Shown: in pieces, positions 7,356 through 16,538 of the stretch
How the letters are laid out: every line of letters begins with the position of its first letter
Numbering within the stretch: position 1 is the stretch's first letter
Origin: an uncultured Alphaproteobacteria bacterium
GTDB taxonomy: Bacteria > Pseudomonadota > Alphaproteobacteria > Rs-D84
Direction of reading: 5' to 3'
Length of the DNA stretch: 53,116 nucleotides
NCBI GenBank assembly: GCA_947367055.1
Contig: CANBCI010000003.1
Location: 225,508 to 278,623 of the forward strand
Translations under genes and position numbers: made by a program
The notes under the pieces: model-generated
Seen by the model: the letters and a program-made list of their open reading frames with translations, nothing else
Database searches by the model: none
Told to the model about the DNA's origin: nothing

Positions 7356-10118
7356 ATGTCTGAAAACATAAACCCAAACGAAATAAACGAAGTAAAAGTT
7401 CCACAATCATCGCTGGAACATGAAATGCGCACCAGTTTTCTGGACTATGCGATGTCGGTTATCGTTGACCGTGCGTTGCCCGATGTCCGCGACGGATGCA
7501 AACCGGTGCACCGCAGAATACTGTATGTAATGAACGATGTTGCGCCGGCGACAAAACCAACCATAAAATCCGCACGTATCGTCGGTGAAGTTATGGGTAA
7601 ATACCACCCGCACGGCGACAGTTCCATTTATGAGGCCATGGTCCGCATGGGCCAGGATTTTTCCATGGGCGAAACACTGGTCCAGGGCCAGGGTAACTTC
7701 GGTTCGCGTGACGGGGACAAGGCCGCGGCCATGCGTTATACAGAGGCACGCCTGTCTAAACTGGGCGCATCGCTGATGAACGACATGGACAAAGACACCG
7801 TTGACTGGCAGCCGAACTTTGACGGCTCTCTGCAGGAACCGGTTGTTTTGCCGACAAAGTTTCCGAATTTCCTGGTAAATGGCGGGGCGGGTATTGCCGT
7901 TGGTATGGCGACCAATGTTCCGACATACAACCTGGGGGAAATATGCAACGGCATACTTGCGATATTGGACAATCCGAAAATAACTGATGACGAACTGTTT
8001 ACGATTATCCCGGGGCCCGATTTCCCGACGGGCGGCGTCATCATGGGGCATGCCGGCGCGTACAAGGCGCACACCACCGGACGCGGTTCAATCATTGTCC
8101 GTGCCAAGGCCCACATGGAAAAATTCCATGACCACGAGGCGATTGTTGTCGATGAAATCCCGTATCAGGTGAACAAGGCGCAATTGATTGTAAAAATAGC
8201 CGAACTTATCAAGGACAAGCGAATTGAAGGCATTTCCGAAATCCGCGACGAATCATCTAAGGAAGGGCTGCGCGTTGTAATTGAACTGAAACGCGACGCG
8301 ATTTATGATGTCGTGCTGAACCACCTGTTCCAGTACACGGAAATGCAGACCAATTTCCCGGTCAACATGATGGCGTTGAACCGCGGGCGACCGATGTTGT
8401 TCAATATCCGCGGCGTGCTTGATGCCTTTATTGAATTTAGAACCGAGGTTATACGCCGCCGCACCATATTTGATTTGAACAAGGCCCGCGCACGTGCGCA
8501 CACGTTGCTGGGACTGTCGGTGGCGGTCGGAAATCTGGACGAGGTTATTGAACTTATCAAATCCAGCCAGAACCCGGACGAAGCGCGCGTTGCACTTATG
8601 GCGCGCGGGTGGAAGGCGTCGGATATTGAATCATACATCCAATTGATTGACGATCCGAACACCGAATACGAAAACGGTATGTTCCACATGTCCGAAGACC
8701 AGGCGCGCGCAATTCTGGAATTGCAGTTGCATAGATTGACCGGGCTGGAACGCGACAAGATTCATAATGACCTGACGACGCTGGGGGCATCAATCAAAGA
8801 CCTGCTGGATATCTTGGGCAGCCACGAACGCATCGTTCAGATTATTCGTGACGAAACCGCATCCGTGCGCGACAACTGGTCGTCCGACCGTCGCACGGAA
8901 ATTTCCGACGCGGATGTGGATATTGACATTGAAGACCTGATTGCACGCGAAGACATGGTCGTCACGGTTTCCAACACCGGCTACATCAAGCGCGTTGCAC
9001 TGGATACATACCGCGCCCAGAAACGCGGCGGCAAGGGACGCAACGCCATGACCACCAAGGAAGACGATTATGTCGTTCAGGTGTTTGTTGCAAACACGCA
9101 TACGCCGCTGCTGTTCTTTAGTTCAAAGGGCATATGCTACAAATTAAAAACATATAAGTTACCGGAGGCTGCGGCCGCGGCCAAGGGACGGCCGTTGGTC
9201 AACCTGCTGCCGTTGTCGGCGGGCGAAACAATCACCGCGATTTTGCCGGTATCCGATGAAGACGTGCAACGCGTCGCGGCATCCGGCAAGGAACATTTCC
9301 TGATGTTCGCGACGGCATCTGGCACTGTGCGCCGCAATCGTATGGCGGACTTTGATTCAATCCGCGCAAACGGAAAGATTGCAATGAAACTGGACGAAGG
9401 CGACAGCCTGATTTCCGTACTGCCCTGTGCCGAGGACCAGGACGTGTTCCTGTCGACATACCGCGGGCGTTGCATCCGGTTCCCGGTTCCGGAAATCCGT
9501 ATATTCTCAGGCCGCAATTCAACGGGTGTTCGCGGCATGACATTGGCGGCCGACGATAAAATCATCGGCATGGCGATGCTGAACCACGGCGAAAGCGACA
9601 GTGCGGTCCGCGCCGCGTATATCAAGCAGTCACGCGCACTGCGCCGTCTGCAGACCGGAATAGAGGAAGAAGCCGACACCGAAGAAGAGGCGACAAATCT
9701 GGTTCTGGATGATGCGACAATGGCACGCATGGCGGCGGCCGAAGAATTTATCCTGACCGTATCTGAAAACGGATTCGGCAAGCGCACCAGTTCATACGAA
9801 TACCGCATCACGCACCGTGGCGGCGGCGGATTTACCAACATTAAACTGGGCGGGAAAAACACCGCGGTCGCGGGTTCGTTCCCGGTGGCGGACGACCATG
9901 ACATCATTATGGTGACCGACGGCGGGAAAATCATCCGCACCCCAGTCAAGGACGTTCGCATCGCGGGACGCGCAACCGCGGGCGTCACGCTTCTGCGCAC
10001 GGCGGAAAATGAAAAGGTTGTATCGGCCATTTCAATCGCCGGCGAAGGCGAGGAAGACGCAGTCATCGACACCGATGAAGGCACCGCATCAACGGGCAAC
10101 ACCGAAACGCAGGAATAA
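7356..10118 (+). CDS. gyrA: DNA gyrase subunit A
   Basis: 920 residues. GyrA cuts and rejoins DNA in the A2B2 gyrase, which introduces negative supercoils. The N-terminal breakage-reunion domain begins near [20 protein letters not shown]; the catalytic Tyr is 128 in [11 protein letters not shown]. The quinolone-determining region reads [16 protein letters not shown] (81-96), with Ser89 and Glu93 at the E. coli 83 and 87 positions. The GyrA box QKRGGKG (about 555-561) opens the DNA-wrapping C-terminal beta-pinwheel and separates it from ParC. An acidic tail ends the protein. AAGGA lies 10 nt before the ATG. A MerR gene follows after 12 nt. Confidence 0.97.
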   Translation: MSENINPNEINEVKVPQSSLEHEMRTSFLDYAMSVIVDRALPDVRDGCKPVHRRILYVMNDVAPATKPTIKSARIVGEVMGKYHPHGDSSIYEAMVRMGQDFSMGETLVQGQGNFGSRDGDKAAAMRYTEARLSKLGASLMNDMDKDTVDWQPNFDGSLQEPVVLPTKFPNFLVNGGAGIAVGMATNVPTYNLGEICNGILAILDNPKITDDELFTIIPGPDFPTGGVIMGHAGAYKAHTTGRGSIIVRAKAHMEKFHDHEAIVVDEIPYQVNKAQLIVKIAELIKDKRIEGISEIRDESSKEGLRVVIELKRDAIYDVVLNHLFQYTEMQTNFPVNMMALNRGRPMLFNIRGVLDAFIEFRTEVIRRRTIFDLNKARARAHTLLGLSVAVGNLDEVIELIKSSQNPDEARVALMARGWKASDIESYIQLIDDPNTEYENGMFHMSEDQARAILELQLHRLTGLERDKIHNDLTTLGASIKDLLDILGSHERIVQIIRDETASVRDNWSSDRRTEISDADVDIDIEDLIAREDMVVTVSNTGYIKRVALDTYRAQKRGGKGRNAMTTKEDDYVVQVFVANTHTPLLFFSSKGICYKLKTYKLPEAAAAAKGRPLVNLLPLSAGETITAILPVSDEDVQRVAASGKEHFLMFATASGTVRRNRMADFDSIRANGKIAMKLDEGDSLISVLPCAEDQDVFLSTYRGRCIRFPVPEIRIFSGRNSTGVRGMTLAADDKIIGMAMLNHGESDSAVRAAYIKQSRALRRLQTGIEEEADTEEEATNLVLDDATMARMAAAEEFILTVSENGFGKRTSSYEYRITHRGGGGFTNIKLGGKNTAVAGSFPVADDHDIIMVTDGGKIIRTPVKDVRIAGRATAGVTLLRTAENEKVVSAISIAGEGEEDAVIDTDEGTASTGNTETQE

Positions 10119-10130
10119 ACGGGGGCCGGC

Positions 10131-10508
10131 ATGGATAATGAATACTTTGCATCAATAAACGATGTTTCAAAGCAGTTAAATGTGCCGGCGCACACCCTGC
10201 GCTATTGGGAAAAACAATTTCCGGTCGCCATTCGCCCAACAACCGGCAATGGCGGTCGGCGGTATTATCGGGCGGAAACGGTTCAGCGTTTGACGGTGAT
10301 CCGCGACCTGCTCTATAAACATGGGATGACAATTGCGGGGGTAAAAAAACTGCTGCGGGACGGAAAGTTGCCGGACGCCGCCGACGCCCTGATGTCGGGT
10401 GGTGCGCACGCGCAAAAAATCGCCACGCCGGCACCGGAAAAAAACACGGACATAATAAACGCCGTGATAACAATGCTGGAACAGGCAAAAAACATATTGG
10501 CGCAATAA
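10131..10508 (+). CDS. MerR-family transcriptional regulator
   Basis: 125 residues. The N-terminal winged helix is complete: SINDVSKQLNVPAHTLRYWEKQF, then GNGGRRYYRAETVQRLTVIRDLL and HGMTIAGVKKLL. The C-terminal helix (NAVITMLEQAKNIL) is the usual short dimer helix. No metal-binding Cys pattern is present, so it belongs with the general MerR regulators found downstream of housekeeping genes in alphaproteobacteria. GGGGG precedes the start, 12 nt after gyrA, suggesting co-transcription. Target unknown. Confidence 0.88.
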   Translation: MDNEYFASINDVSKQLNVPAHTLRYWEKQFPVAIRPTTGNGGRRYYRAETVQRLTVIRDLLYKHGMTIAGVKKLLRDGKLPDAADALMSGGAHAQKIATPAPEKNTDIINAVITMLEQAKNILAQ

Positions 10509-10523
10509 GTCGGGAAACAGGCC

Positions 10524-11258
10524 ATGAATATTTTGCGAAAAATTCGCGCATCGATTGTAAATGTAATTTGCACATTTATCCCAAACAAAATGACGCGGCA
10601 CAAGGTACGGGCCGTTATGAATTCCGATATTTCCGGATACCGGCGACTTATAAAGCGCGACCTGGGGACACCTATAAAAAAAATCAAATACATAACCGGA
10701 TTTCGCGGTCGCAATCTGATACTGGCTGTAAATGATGAATATATTTATAAATTCCCGTTGCGTCACCGCACGGGCGAGGTCGCCATACGCGAAAAACGCA
10801 TTGTCGACGCGCTGCAACCGATGTCACCGATTTCGATACCGGACGTAGAAATACTGGAATACAAAGGAAAACTGGTACGCAAATACAAACTGATTCATGG
10901 GTTCCAGGTAAACCAGATGCCGTTTGAAACGGTCAATGCGAACCGTGAAAAACTGGCGCGGCAAATTGCGCGGTTTATGTATGAAATCGGTCGCCTGGAC
11001 CCCGCCGAAATACGCGATTTGAAACCAAATCCCATGGCAAAGCCGGGATATATGAACGGCTGGAACCAAGGTGACATTTACGACAATTTTATAATTGACC
11101 CAGCCACAATGAAAATCATCGCGTTCATTGACTGGGAAGACAGTGGATTTGGCGATTTCTCGCAATTTATGCAGGGTGCCCGATTTGAAAACGAACAGAT
11201 TCTGGTACCGTTGGTGCGCAAAGAATACGACAAATTATACAAAAAACATTCAAAATAA
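10524..11258 (+). CDS. APH/choline-kinase-like phosphotransferase
   Basis: 244 residues with a small-molecule kinase fold. The N-lobe has NLILAVNDEYIYKFPLR (ATP-site Lys). The C-lobe has GWNQGDIYDNFIID, where D and N take the catalytic and metal positions of H-G-D-x-x-x-x-N, and FIDWEDSGFGDF, matching the I-D-W/F-E motif. The His of the HGD motif is Gln here, as in some choline/ethanolamine kinase-like members. It probably phosphorylates a choline-, sugar- or aminoglycoside-like alcohol. It lies 15 nt after merR in the gyrA transcript direction and ends at a terminator. Confidence 0.75.
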   Translation: MNILRKIRASIVNVICTFIPNKMTRHKVRAVMNSDISGYRRLIKRDLGTPIKKIKYITGFRGRNLILAVNDEYIYKFPLRHRTGEVAIREKRIVDALQPMSPISIPDVEILEYKGKLVRKYKLIHGFQVNQMPFETVNANREKLARQIARFMYEIGRLDPAEIRDLKPNPMAKPGYMNGWNQGDIYDNFIIDPATMKIIAFIDWEDSGFGDFSQFMQGARFENEQILVPLVRKEYDKLYKKHSK

Positions 11259-11286
11259 AAATGCCCGCAATCGCGGGCATTTTTAT
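11257..11286. terminator. Bidirectional intrinsic terminator
   Basis: ATGCCCGC-AATC-GCGGGCAT with A-run and T-run flanks, between the convergent kinase-like gene (+) and the thioesterase gene (-). Confidence 0.85.
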
Positions 11287-12014
11287 TACAAATCTTCCCA
11301 AGTGCATATGACTATGGCATGTTCGGTGTCGCCCGTACGAATACGATGCCAAGACACATTGTTGTCAATCTTGACATCAACCGACACCGTTGGCGTATCC
11401 GGACTTATTTCTTTCTTGAAATTTATTTCAATGCGTTTCAACTTATGCTGATTTCGGTATGCATATCCAACGCTTTCGGTTGCCCAAACGGCATAAACCG
11501 CGTTATTTATATGCTGGTTAACATCAATATCATCAAAACGACATTTCATTTCATGTGTTTTTTGCGGTTCAAAATCTGGGAATTTTTCAAATGCGCGATT
11601 CCACGCACGGTTTGGGTTCATCATCCATACCGGCAGATTTTCATCCAAACGCAACGGCCGCCGCAGCGACATGTCGATTAAAATCCATTGCGATGTCGCC
11701 CGCACCATCAGGCGATTGTCAGCCCCGCGCACCTCAAAATCACGGGTTGCACGCAACGCATCCTGGTTTGATGGCCATGTGACCAATGTCAATTCTTCGC
11801 CTTCGCGTGGCAATTCAATAATATCAACCAGGTAATGCGTGACAACCCACGCCATGTTGTGTTCCAGCAAAAACGTACGCCCACACCCCAGGATTTCGGC
11901 ATGTTTGTCCGCCATACCCTGCAGTTCGTTCATCAAAATCAAGGGCCGCACATTGCCATACCGGTCACATTGATATGCCTGCAACACCCGCTTTTCAATC
12001 AGTTGCGCGTCCAT
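11286..12014 (-). CDS. Acyl-ACP thioesterase-family protein
   Basis: 242 residues with two hot-dog folds. The second half has RFDDIDVNQHINNAVYAVW, the N-x-H catalytic motif of Fat-type acyl-ACP thioesterases, and EINFKKEISPDT as in that family. The first half carries VLQAYQCDRYGNVRPLILMNELQ and TWPSNQDALRATRDFEV. It would release fatty acids from acyl carrier protein. Start at 12014 is set by AGGGGTGA 5 nt upstream; a GTG at 12023 overlaps the valS stop and is an alternative. Last gene of the DUF2147-valS operon. Confidence 0.8.
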   Translation of the reverse strand: MDAQLIEKRVLQAYQCDRYGNVRPLILMNELQGMADKHAEILGCGRTFLLEHNMAWVVTHYLVDIIELPREGEELTLVTWPSNQDALRATRDFEVRGADNRLMVRATSQWILIDMSLRRPLRLDENLPVWMMNPNRAWNRAFEKFPDFEPQKTHEMKCRFDDIDVNQHINNAVYAVWATESVGYAYRNQHKLKRIEINFKKEISPDTPTVSVDVKIDNNVSWHRIRTGDTEHAIVICTWEDL

Positions 12015-12019
12015 AACCG

Positions 12020-14425
12020 TCACCCCTGGACCGTTTTTTCAGCAACGATGAAATCAATCGTGTCGCCCAAACGAATTTCATTTGCGCGTGCGGCCGATTT
12101 TATAACACCGTGCAATGCGCTTGGGGTCGACGCCGGTATGGTCAAAGTTTCCAATCTGGCGCCATTTCCAACCTTGCGCTCGGTACGCAGCCCGCGCACG
12201 TTTTTCAGAATATCAAGCGCCACCTGCATGTCGGATATGTCCGTGTCGCGCGCCGCGTCCACCGACGGATATTGGGTCAAATGCAGTGTCCGGCCGCCCT
12301 CGGTCGGTTGATAAATCTTTTGCCACAATTCTTCGGTCAGGAATGGGATAAACGGCGCATACAGACCGATTATCGCGCGCAGAACCTCGAACAAAGTCCA
12401 CTGGGCGGCAATTTTTGATTCCGCACTATATTTTTCAGGCGCCCAGAATCTGTCCTTGATGAATTCCACATACTGATCACAGAACACATCATAAAAGAAC
12501 GTGTCAATCGCCGCACGTGAATTGTAATTGTCATACTTATCCAAATTGCGACGGACATCCGCCACCGCTTTGTTCAATTCGGACAAAATCCAGCGGTCTT
12601 CGATAAAGCGTGATGCAACCGGCACACTCCCTGCTGTTTTCGGATCAAAATCGTCCAGATACATCAGAACAAATTTCGCCACGTTCCAGAGTTTGGTCAG
12701 CAACTTGCTGCCGCGTTTTACTTCGTCGTCACTGTAACGGATATCGGTTCCAATTGGGGCGGTCGCCACCCAGTAACGCAACGCATCGGCGCCGAATTTT
12801 TCAATCACTGTCAGCGGATCTGTCCCGTTGCCCTTGGTCTTGGACATTTTTTGTCCCTTGGCGTCACGCACCAGACCATGAAAATTCACAGTTTTGAACG
12901 GCACGCGTCCCATGACATACATGCCCATCATCATCATGCGCGCCACCCAGAAGAATATTATATCCGCCCCGGTGTACAGCAAACTTGTCGGATAGTATTT
13001 TTTTAGTTCATCTGTTTCATCCGGCCAACCAAGTGTTGAAAACGGCCACAGGGCGGATGAAAACCATGTATCCAGGCACGAGTCTTCGCGTGTTAATGTT
13101 TTGCCGCCGGATTGTTTGACGGCCTCTGCTTCGGTTTCGGCGACATAGATGTTTCCGTCCGCGTCGTACCATGCCGGAATCTGATGCCCCCACCATAGTT
13201 GCCGTGAAATCGACCATTCGTGAATATCCCGCATCCAGGCCATAAACAGATTGTATCTGTGTTCCGGCATAAATTTGGTGTCGCCGTTTTCCGCCGCGCG
13301 TATCGCCGCCACCGCCAATTTTTCGGCATCTACAAACCATTCATCGCGCACCATGTATTCAATCACGACACCGCCGCGTTCGGAATACGGCGTGGGGATT
13401 GTCTTGTCCTCGATTTTTATCAACAGACCCGCCGCATCAATATCCTTGATAATTTCGGCACGCGCCGTAAATCTGTCCATGCCGCGATATTTTTCGGGCA
13501 CAACATCAATATCCGCCATTTTTGCGTCCGCGGTCAATATGCAGACCGGCGTCAAATTATGACGCAAACCCACGGCCCAGTCATCCTTGTCATGCGCGGG
13601 CGTAATTTTTACGGCGCCCGTTCCCTTTTCCGGGTCGGCATGCACGTCCGCGATAACCGGAATCTCAATATCGGTCAGCGGAATTATCGCCGTCTTGCCG
13701 ATTAAATGCTTTAACTTTTCATTGTCCGGATGAATTGCAATCGCCTGGTCGCCGAACAATGTTTCCGGCCGCGTTGTCGCGATTTCAATCGTGCCGCCGT
13801 CCTTTAACGGATAATTAAAGTAGTAAAACTTTCCCTTTTCGTCGCGGGTTTCAACCTCCAAATCGGAAATGGACGTCTGCTGCTTCGGGCACCAGTTGAC
13901 CAGGCGACGCGCCCGGTATATCAGGCCTTCGTTATACATCTTTACAAACAGTTTCGTCACCGCGCGGCTTAGCCCATCGTCCATTGTAAAGCGTTCGCGA
14001 TGCCACACCGGCGTCACCCCCAGCGTGTGCAACTGCTTTATAATCTGGCCGCCCTTTTCCGCCTTCCACTGCCATGCGATTTCCAACAATTCGGCCTTGG
14101 TCTTGGAACGGGGATTGATTCCGCGTTTTGACAGGTCGCGTTCCACCAACAATTGGGTGGCAATCGACGCGTGGTCGGTTCCCGGTTGCCACAAAACATC
14201 AAAACCGCACATGCGTTTGTAACGGCAAACAATATCGGTCAAAACATTATCCAACGCGTGCCCCATGTGCAGGTTTCCCGTTACATTCGGGGGCGGCATC
14301 ATGACGCAAAACGGTTCCTTGCCCGATTTCACATCATTGTCCCAGAAATTATTCGAATCCCAGAATTGCTGAATTCTGGATTCAATTTCATGCGTGTTTA
14401 TGTTTTTTTCCAATTCGATATTCAT
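12020..14425 (-). CDS. valS: Valyl-tRNA synthetase, short form
   Basis: 801 residues. It charges tRNA-Val and edits mischarged threonine. HMGH (53-56) within PPPNVTGNLHMGHALDN and KMSKTKGN (about 526-533) are the class I signatures. The CP1 editing region includes TTRPETLFGDQAIA and the Trp-rich RDIHEWSISRQLWWGHQIPAW. The anticodon-binding helical domain follows. Bacterial ValRS is normally 870-950 residues with a C-terminal coiled coil that contacts the tRNA elbow. This one stops after a short alpha/beta segment (DTIDFIVAEKTVQG), so the coiled coil is absent. Starts 5 nt after DUF2147. Confidence 0.95.
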   Translation of the reverse strand: MNIELEKNINTHEIESRIQQFWDSNNFWDNDVKSGKEPFCVMMPPPNVTGNLHMGHALDNVLTDIVCRYKRMCGFDVLWQPGTDHASIATQLLVERDLSKRGINPRSKTKAELLEIAWQWKAEKGGQIIKQLHTLGVTPVWHRERFTMDDGLSRAVTKLFVKMYNEGLIYRARRLVNWCPKQQTSISDLEVETRDEKGKFYYFNYPLKDGGTIEIATTRPETLFGDQAIAIHPDNEKLKHLIGKTAIIPLTDIEIPVIADVHADPEKGTGAVKITPAHDKDDWAVGLRHNLTPVCILTADAKMADIDVVPEKYRGMDRFTARAEIIKDIDAAGLLIKIEDKTIPTPYSERGGVVIEYMVRDEWFVDAEKLAVAAIRAAENGDTKFMPEHRYNLFMAWMRDIHEWSISRQLWWGHQIPAWYDADGNIYVAETEAEAVKQSGGKTLTREDSCLDTWFSSALWPFSTLGWPDETDELKKYYPTSLLYTGADIIFFWVARMMMMGMYVMGRVPFKTVNFHGLVRDAKGQKMSKTKGNGTDPLTVIEKFGADALRYWVATAPIGTDIRYSDDEVKRGSKLLTKLWNVAKFVLMYLDDFDPKTAGSVPVASRFIEDRWILSELNKAVADVRRNLDKYDNYNSRAAIDTFFYDVFCDQYVEFIKDRFWAPEKYSAESKIAAQWTLFEVLRAIIGLYAPFIPFLTEELWQKIYQPTEGGRTLHLTQYPSVDAARDTDISDMQVALDILKNVRGLRTERKVGNGARLETLTIPASTPSALHGVIKSAARANEIRLGDTIDFIVAEKTVQG

Positions 14426-14430
14426 TTTTC

Positions 14431-14949
14431 TTATTTCCTAATCACGGGTTTCCAATCTTTCATGTCTTCATTGCGCAATGCGGCCGGCAATTCATCCACC
14501 GACATCGCATTCCAAATCTGTGTCCGACCAAAGGGGCCGATTTTTCCGCGCACGTTCAGCTTGCCATTTTCCGACCATATGACGGACGAATAAATCTTGC
14601 CGGAGGTCGGGTCCATTATCTTGCCGCCATCAAATTTTTCAGATTTTGCGTTCCAATTCATATCCCAAATTATATCCATGCCGGCATAAAACGGCTGGCC
14701 CGGGACATTTTCCGCAATTTTGACCGGTTCGGCAACCGTTTCAATAATTTCGCCGTTCTTGCCATATAACGCAAGGACGCGCCCCGCCAATCTTTCGTCA
14801 TCACCAGACCCGTAACTGTACAGCCCCACAATGGATTTCGGCGCATTGCTTACATCATCCACGGTCTGATAAAAACCGACATATGGAAATGCCTCTACTA
14901 GCGATGGATGGCCCATCAACGCCATTGCGGCATAGATTCCTGTTTTCAT
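14431..14949 (-). CDS. DUF2147-like exported protein
   Basis: 172 residues from ATG 14949, which has AAAGGA upstream. The N-terminus (MKTGIYAAMALMGHPSLVEA) looks like a signal peptide without a lipobox. The rest fits DUF2147 beta-barrel proteins: an opening GFYQT, GKNGEI, KFDGGKIMDPTSGKIYSSVIW and a late KLNVRGKIGPFGRTQIW, the G-K-x-Y and V-R-G-x-x-G-F-G-R-T-Q-x-W motifs. These small periplasmic or surface barrels have no settled function. First gene of the valS operon. Confidence 0.75.
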   Translation of the reverse strand: MKTGIYAAMALMGHPSLVEAFPYVGFYQTVDDVSNAPKSIVGLYSYGSGDDERLAGRVLALYGKNGEIIETVAEPVKIAENVPGQPFYAGMDIIWDMNWNAKSEKFDGGKIMDPTSGKIYSSVIWSENGKLNVRGKIGPFGRTQIWNAMSVDELPAALRNEDMKDWKPVIRK

Positions 14950-15063
14950 ACAAAATCCTTTGTAATAACCTACCAAATCGTACCAGAATAAAATCAAAAT
15001 TCAAGTGCACATTAACCGCGGGTACACGTATAAAACAAACATAAAAAATATTTTACAAAAATA

Positions 15064-15091
15064 TTGACAAACCTATTTTAGGTGCTATATT
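15064..15091 (+). promoter_or_regulatory. Promoter of the 15119 gene pair
   Basis: TTGACA (15064-15069), 16-nt spacer, TATATT (15086-15091). Leader of about 20 nt with AAAGGT before the ATG at 15119. Confidence 0.65.
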
Positions 15092-15118
15092 TTTTAAAGA
15101 AATCAAAAAGGTAAACAA

Positions 15119-15490
15119 ATGGATAATGTATTAAAGCAGCAAATTTTAGAATCAATCCGTGAAAACGGGGTGGTATCTACATCCTATCGCGGTGCGAATA
15201 TATATACAATCAACGATAAAAAAAACAACCGCAATATTAAAATACACCAAAACTACATGCAAAATGTATGTACCGTTGAAATTGCGCAATCCGGACGCAG
15301 ACCGCTGATTAACACATTGCGACCGGACGAGGCGACAAAAATCCTGGACGCGTGCCACAATGCGCGCCACGGGGCACAGACCGCCCAGACATATAATGAC
15401 GACCACGTGCAAACGTCGTTTAAGGAATATGCCGATGCAAACACCGCAATTTTAAGCATGGTATCATCAGGTAATATCAGCCACCGGTAA
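15119..15490 (+). CDS. Small hypothetical protein, paralogue of 15498-15764
   Basis: 123 residues. After LKQQILESIRENGVVSTSYRG, a helix-strand opening, comes IYTINDKKNNRNIKI and a Lys/Asp-rich middle. The first half aligns by eye with the next gene (QQILESIRENGV against KAILNTIKNNRV, then NRNIKIHQNY against GRTMVVINNN). AAAGGT precedes the start. The family is not recognised; the pair is transcribed from one promoter and closed by one terminator. Confidence 0.6.
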   Translation: MDNVLKQQILESIRENGVVSTSYRGANIYTINDKKNNRNIKIHQNYMQNVCTVEIAQSGRRPLINTLRPDEATKILDACHNARHGAQTAQTYNDDHVQTSFKEYADANTAILSMVSSGNISHR

Positions 15491-15497
15491 AAAAAAA

Positions 15498-15764
15498 ATG
15501 AACAGTTCTGCAAAAAAAGCGATATTAAATACCATAAAAAACAATCGCGTTGAAAAGCGTTCGGACGATATGTGCGAAACATATATGGTAACGGACACAC
15601 GCGGTCGGACAATGGTGGTTATTAACAACAATTGGGCGACGGGCGAATACACAATATCACTGCCCGGGCAACAAACGGTTTCTGCACGGCAGGAAAACAA
15701 AAAACCGTATGAGTTACAGGATATATTTGATATAATCCGTATAACGCGCGAATCATGCAGGTAA
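15498..15764 (+). CDS. Small hypothetical protein, paralogue of 15119-15490
   Basis: 88 residues, 7 nt after the upstream gene. It has the same helix-strand opening (KKAILNTIKNNRVEKR) and a sheet region (TYMVTDTRGRTMVVINNNW, then EYTISLPG), and ends in a helix (LQDIFDIIRITRE). Only a weak purine-rich tract precedes the ATG, so translation may depend on the upstream gene. Function unknown. Confidence 0.6.
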   Translation: MNSSAKKAILNTIKNNRVEKRSDDMCETYMVTDTRGRTMVVINNNWATGEYTISLPGQQTVSARQENKKPYELQDIFDIIRITRESCR

Positions 15765-15767
15765 TGC

Positions 15768-15791
15768 ATCCCGCCACCGGCGGGATTTTTT
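15768..15791 (+). terminator. Intrinsic terminator of the small-gene pair
   Basis: ATCCCGCC-ACC-GGCGGGAT followed by a T-run. The stop codon of comF (- strand) lies inside the T-run. Confidence 0.85.
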
Positions 15792-16533
15792 ATACCGCGC
15801 GCACGACACGGCAAAATGAAACACCATAAACCGCCGTCGCACCCGCACGCATCAACACACGCCGCAATTCGCGGAAAGTTGCACCACTCGTCATTACATC
15901 ATCAACCAGCAAAATGCGCCGGCCTCGAATTCTGTCCGGGCGGACAACGGTAAAAACATTGCGGATATTTTCCGCTCTTTGTTTCGGGGTTTTATGCCCC
16001 ATGTCGGGACGATGTTTTCTGTGTACGCTGTCAACATCCATGCGAACACCGTACACGCGCGCAATCGGACGCGCCAGCAATGTCGCCTGATTATACGTTC
16101 TGTGGCGCAGACGGCGCCGCGCCAACGGTACCGGCATAACAATATCCGGACAAATATCAGCCCCATGCAGCGCCCATATCATGGCCAACGCCATAAAATA
16201 TGAATACTTGATTTTACCCGCATGTTTAAACGGCAGCATCGCCGCCTTTGACGCGTCGTCATAAACGCATGCACTGCGAATAAAATCCAACGCGCATTCA
16301 CCCGCGGCGCACGTGGGACACAATGCGGTCGGCGAAACATCAATATGGGCCGGAAACGGGTATCCGCATTTCGCGCATTTTGGCCCGTCAATCCAATTGA
16401 ACGCGGTCCAGCAATCAATGCACAAATCACCATGCATATCAACCGGCGCATTGCACAACGGGCACGTCGGCGGAAACAAAAAATCAATCAGGAAATTCGC
16501 CGCACTACGCACAGCGCGACCGATAGTATACAT
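15790..16533 (-). CDS. comF: ComF-family amidophosphoribosyltransferase-like protein
   Basis: 247 residues. The N-terminal zinc-ribbon carries paired cysteines (CPLCNAP, CIDC, CAKCG, CPTC). The phosphoribosyltransferase domain has PVPLARRRLRHRTYNQA and the PRPP loop ILLVDDVMTSGATF, followed by the C-terminal GVSFCR. ComF proteins take part in DNA uptake or DNA processing; with comEC in this window a competence link is plausible. It is the last gene of the pbp1A-mraY-murG run, starting 5 nt after the OmpA-like gene. Confidence 0.92.
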   Translation of the reverse strand: MYTIGRAVRSAANFLIDFLFPPTCPLCNAPVDMHGDLCIDCWTAFNWIDGPKCAKCGYPFPAHIDVSPTALCPTCAAGECALDFIRSACVYDDASKAAMLPFKHAGKIKYSYFMALAMIWALHGADICPDIVMPVPLARRRLRHRTYNQATLLARPIARVYGVRMDVDSVHRKHRPDMGHKTPKQRAENIRNVFTVVRPDRIRGRRILLVDDVMTSGATFRELRRVLMRAGATAVYGVSFCRVVRAV

Positions 16534-16538
16534 TTAAC

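Noticed and set aside
7444-7470. Quinolone-resistance mutation in gyrA
   Set aside because: The residues at the 83/87 positions (Ser, Glu) are a normal combination in type II topoisomerases, so resistance is not inferred.
9137-10195. 352-codon open frame antisense to gyrA
   Set aside because: It mirrors gyrA codon usage, has low-complexity Ser/Ala/Arg composition and no ribosome-binding site; it is a shadow of the GC-rich sense frame.
12015-12023. GTG start of the thioesterase overlapping the valS stop
   Set aside because: AGGGGTGA is ideally placed for the ATG at 12014; the GTG has no separate ribosome-binding site.
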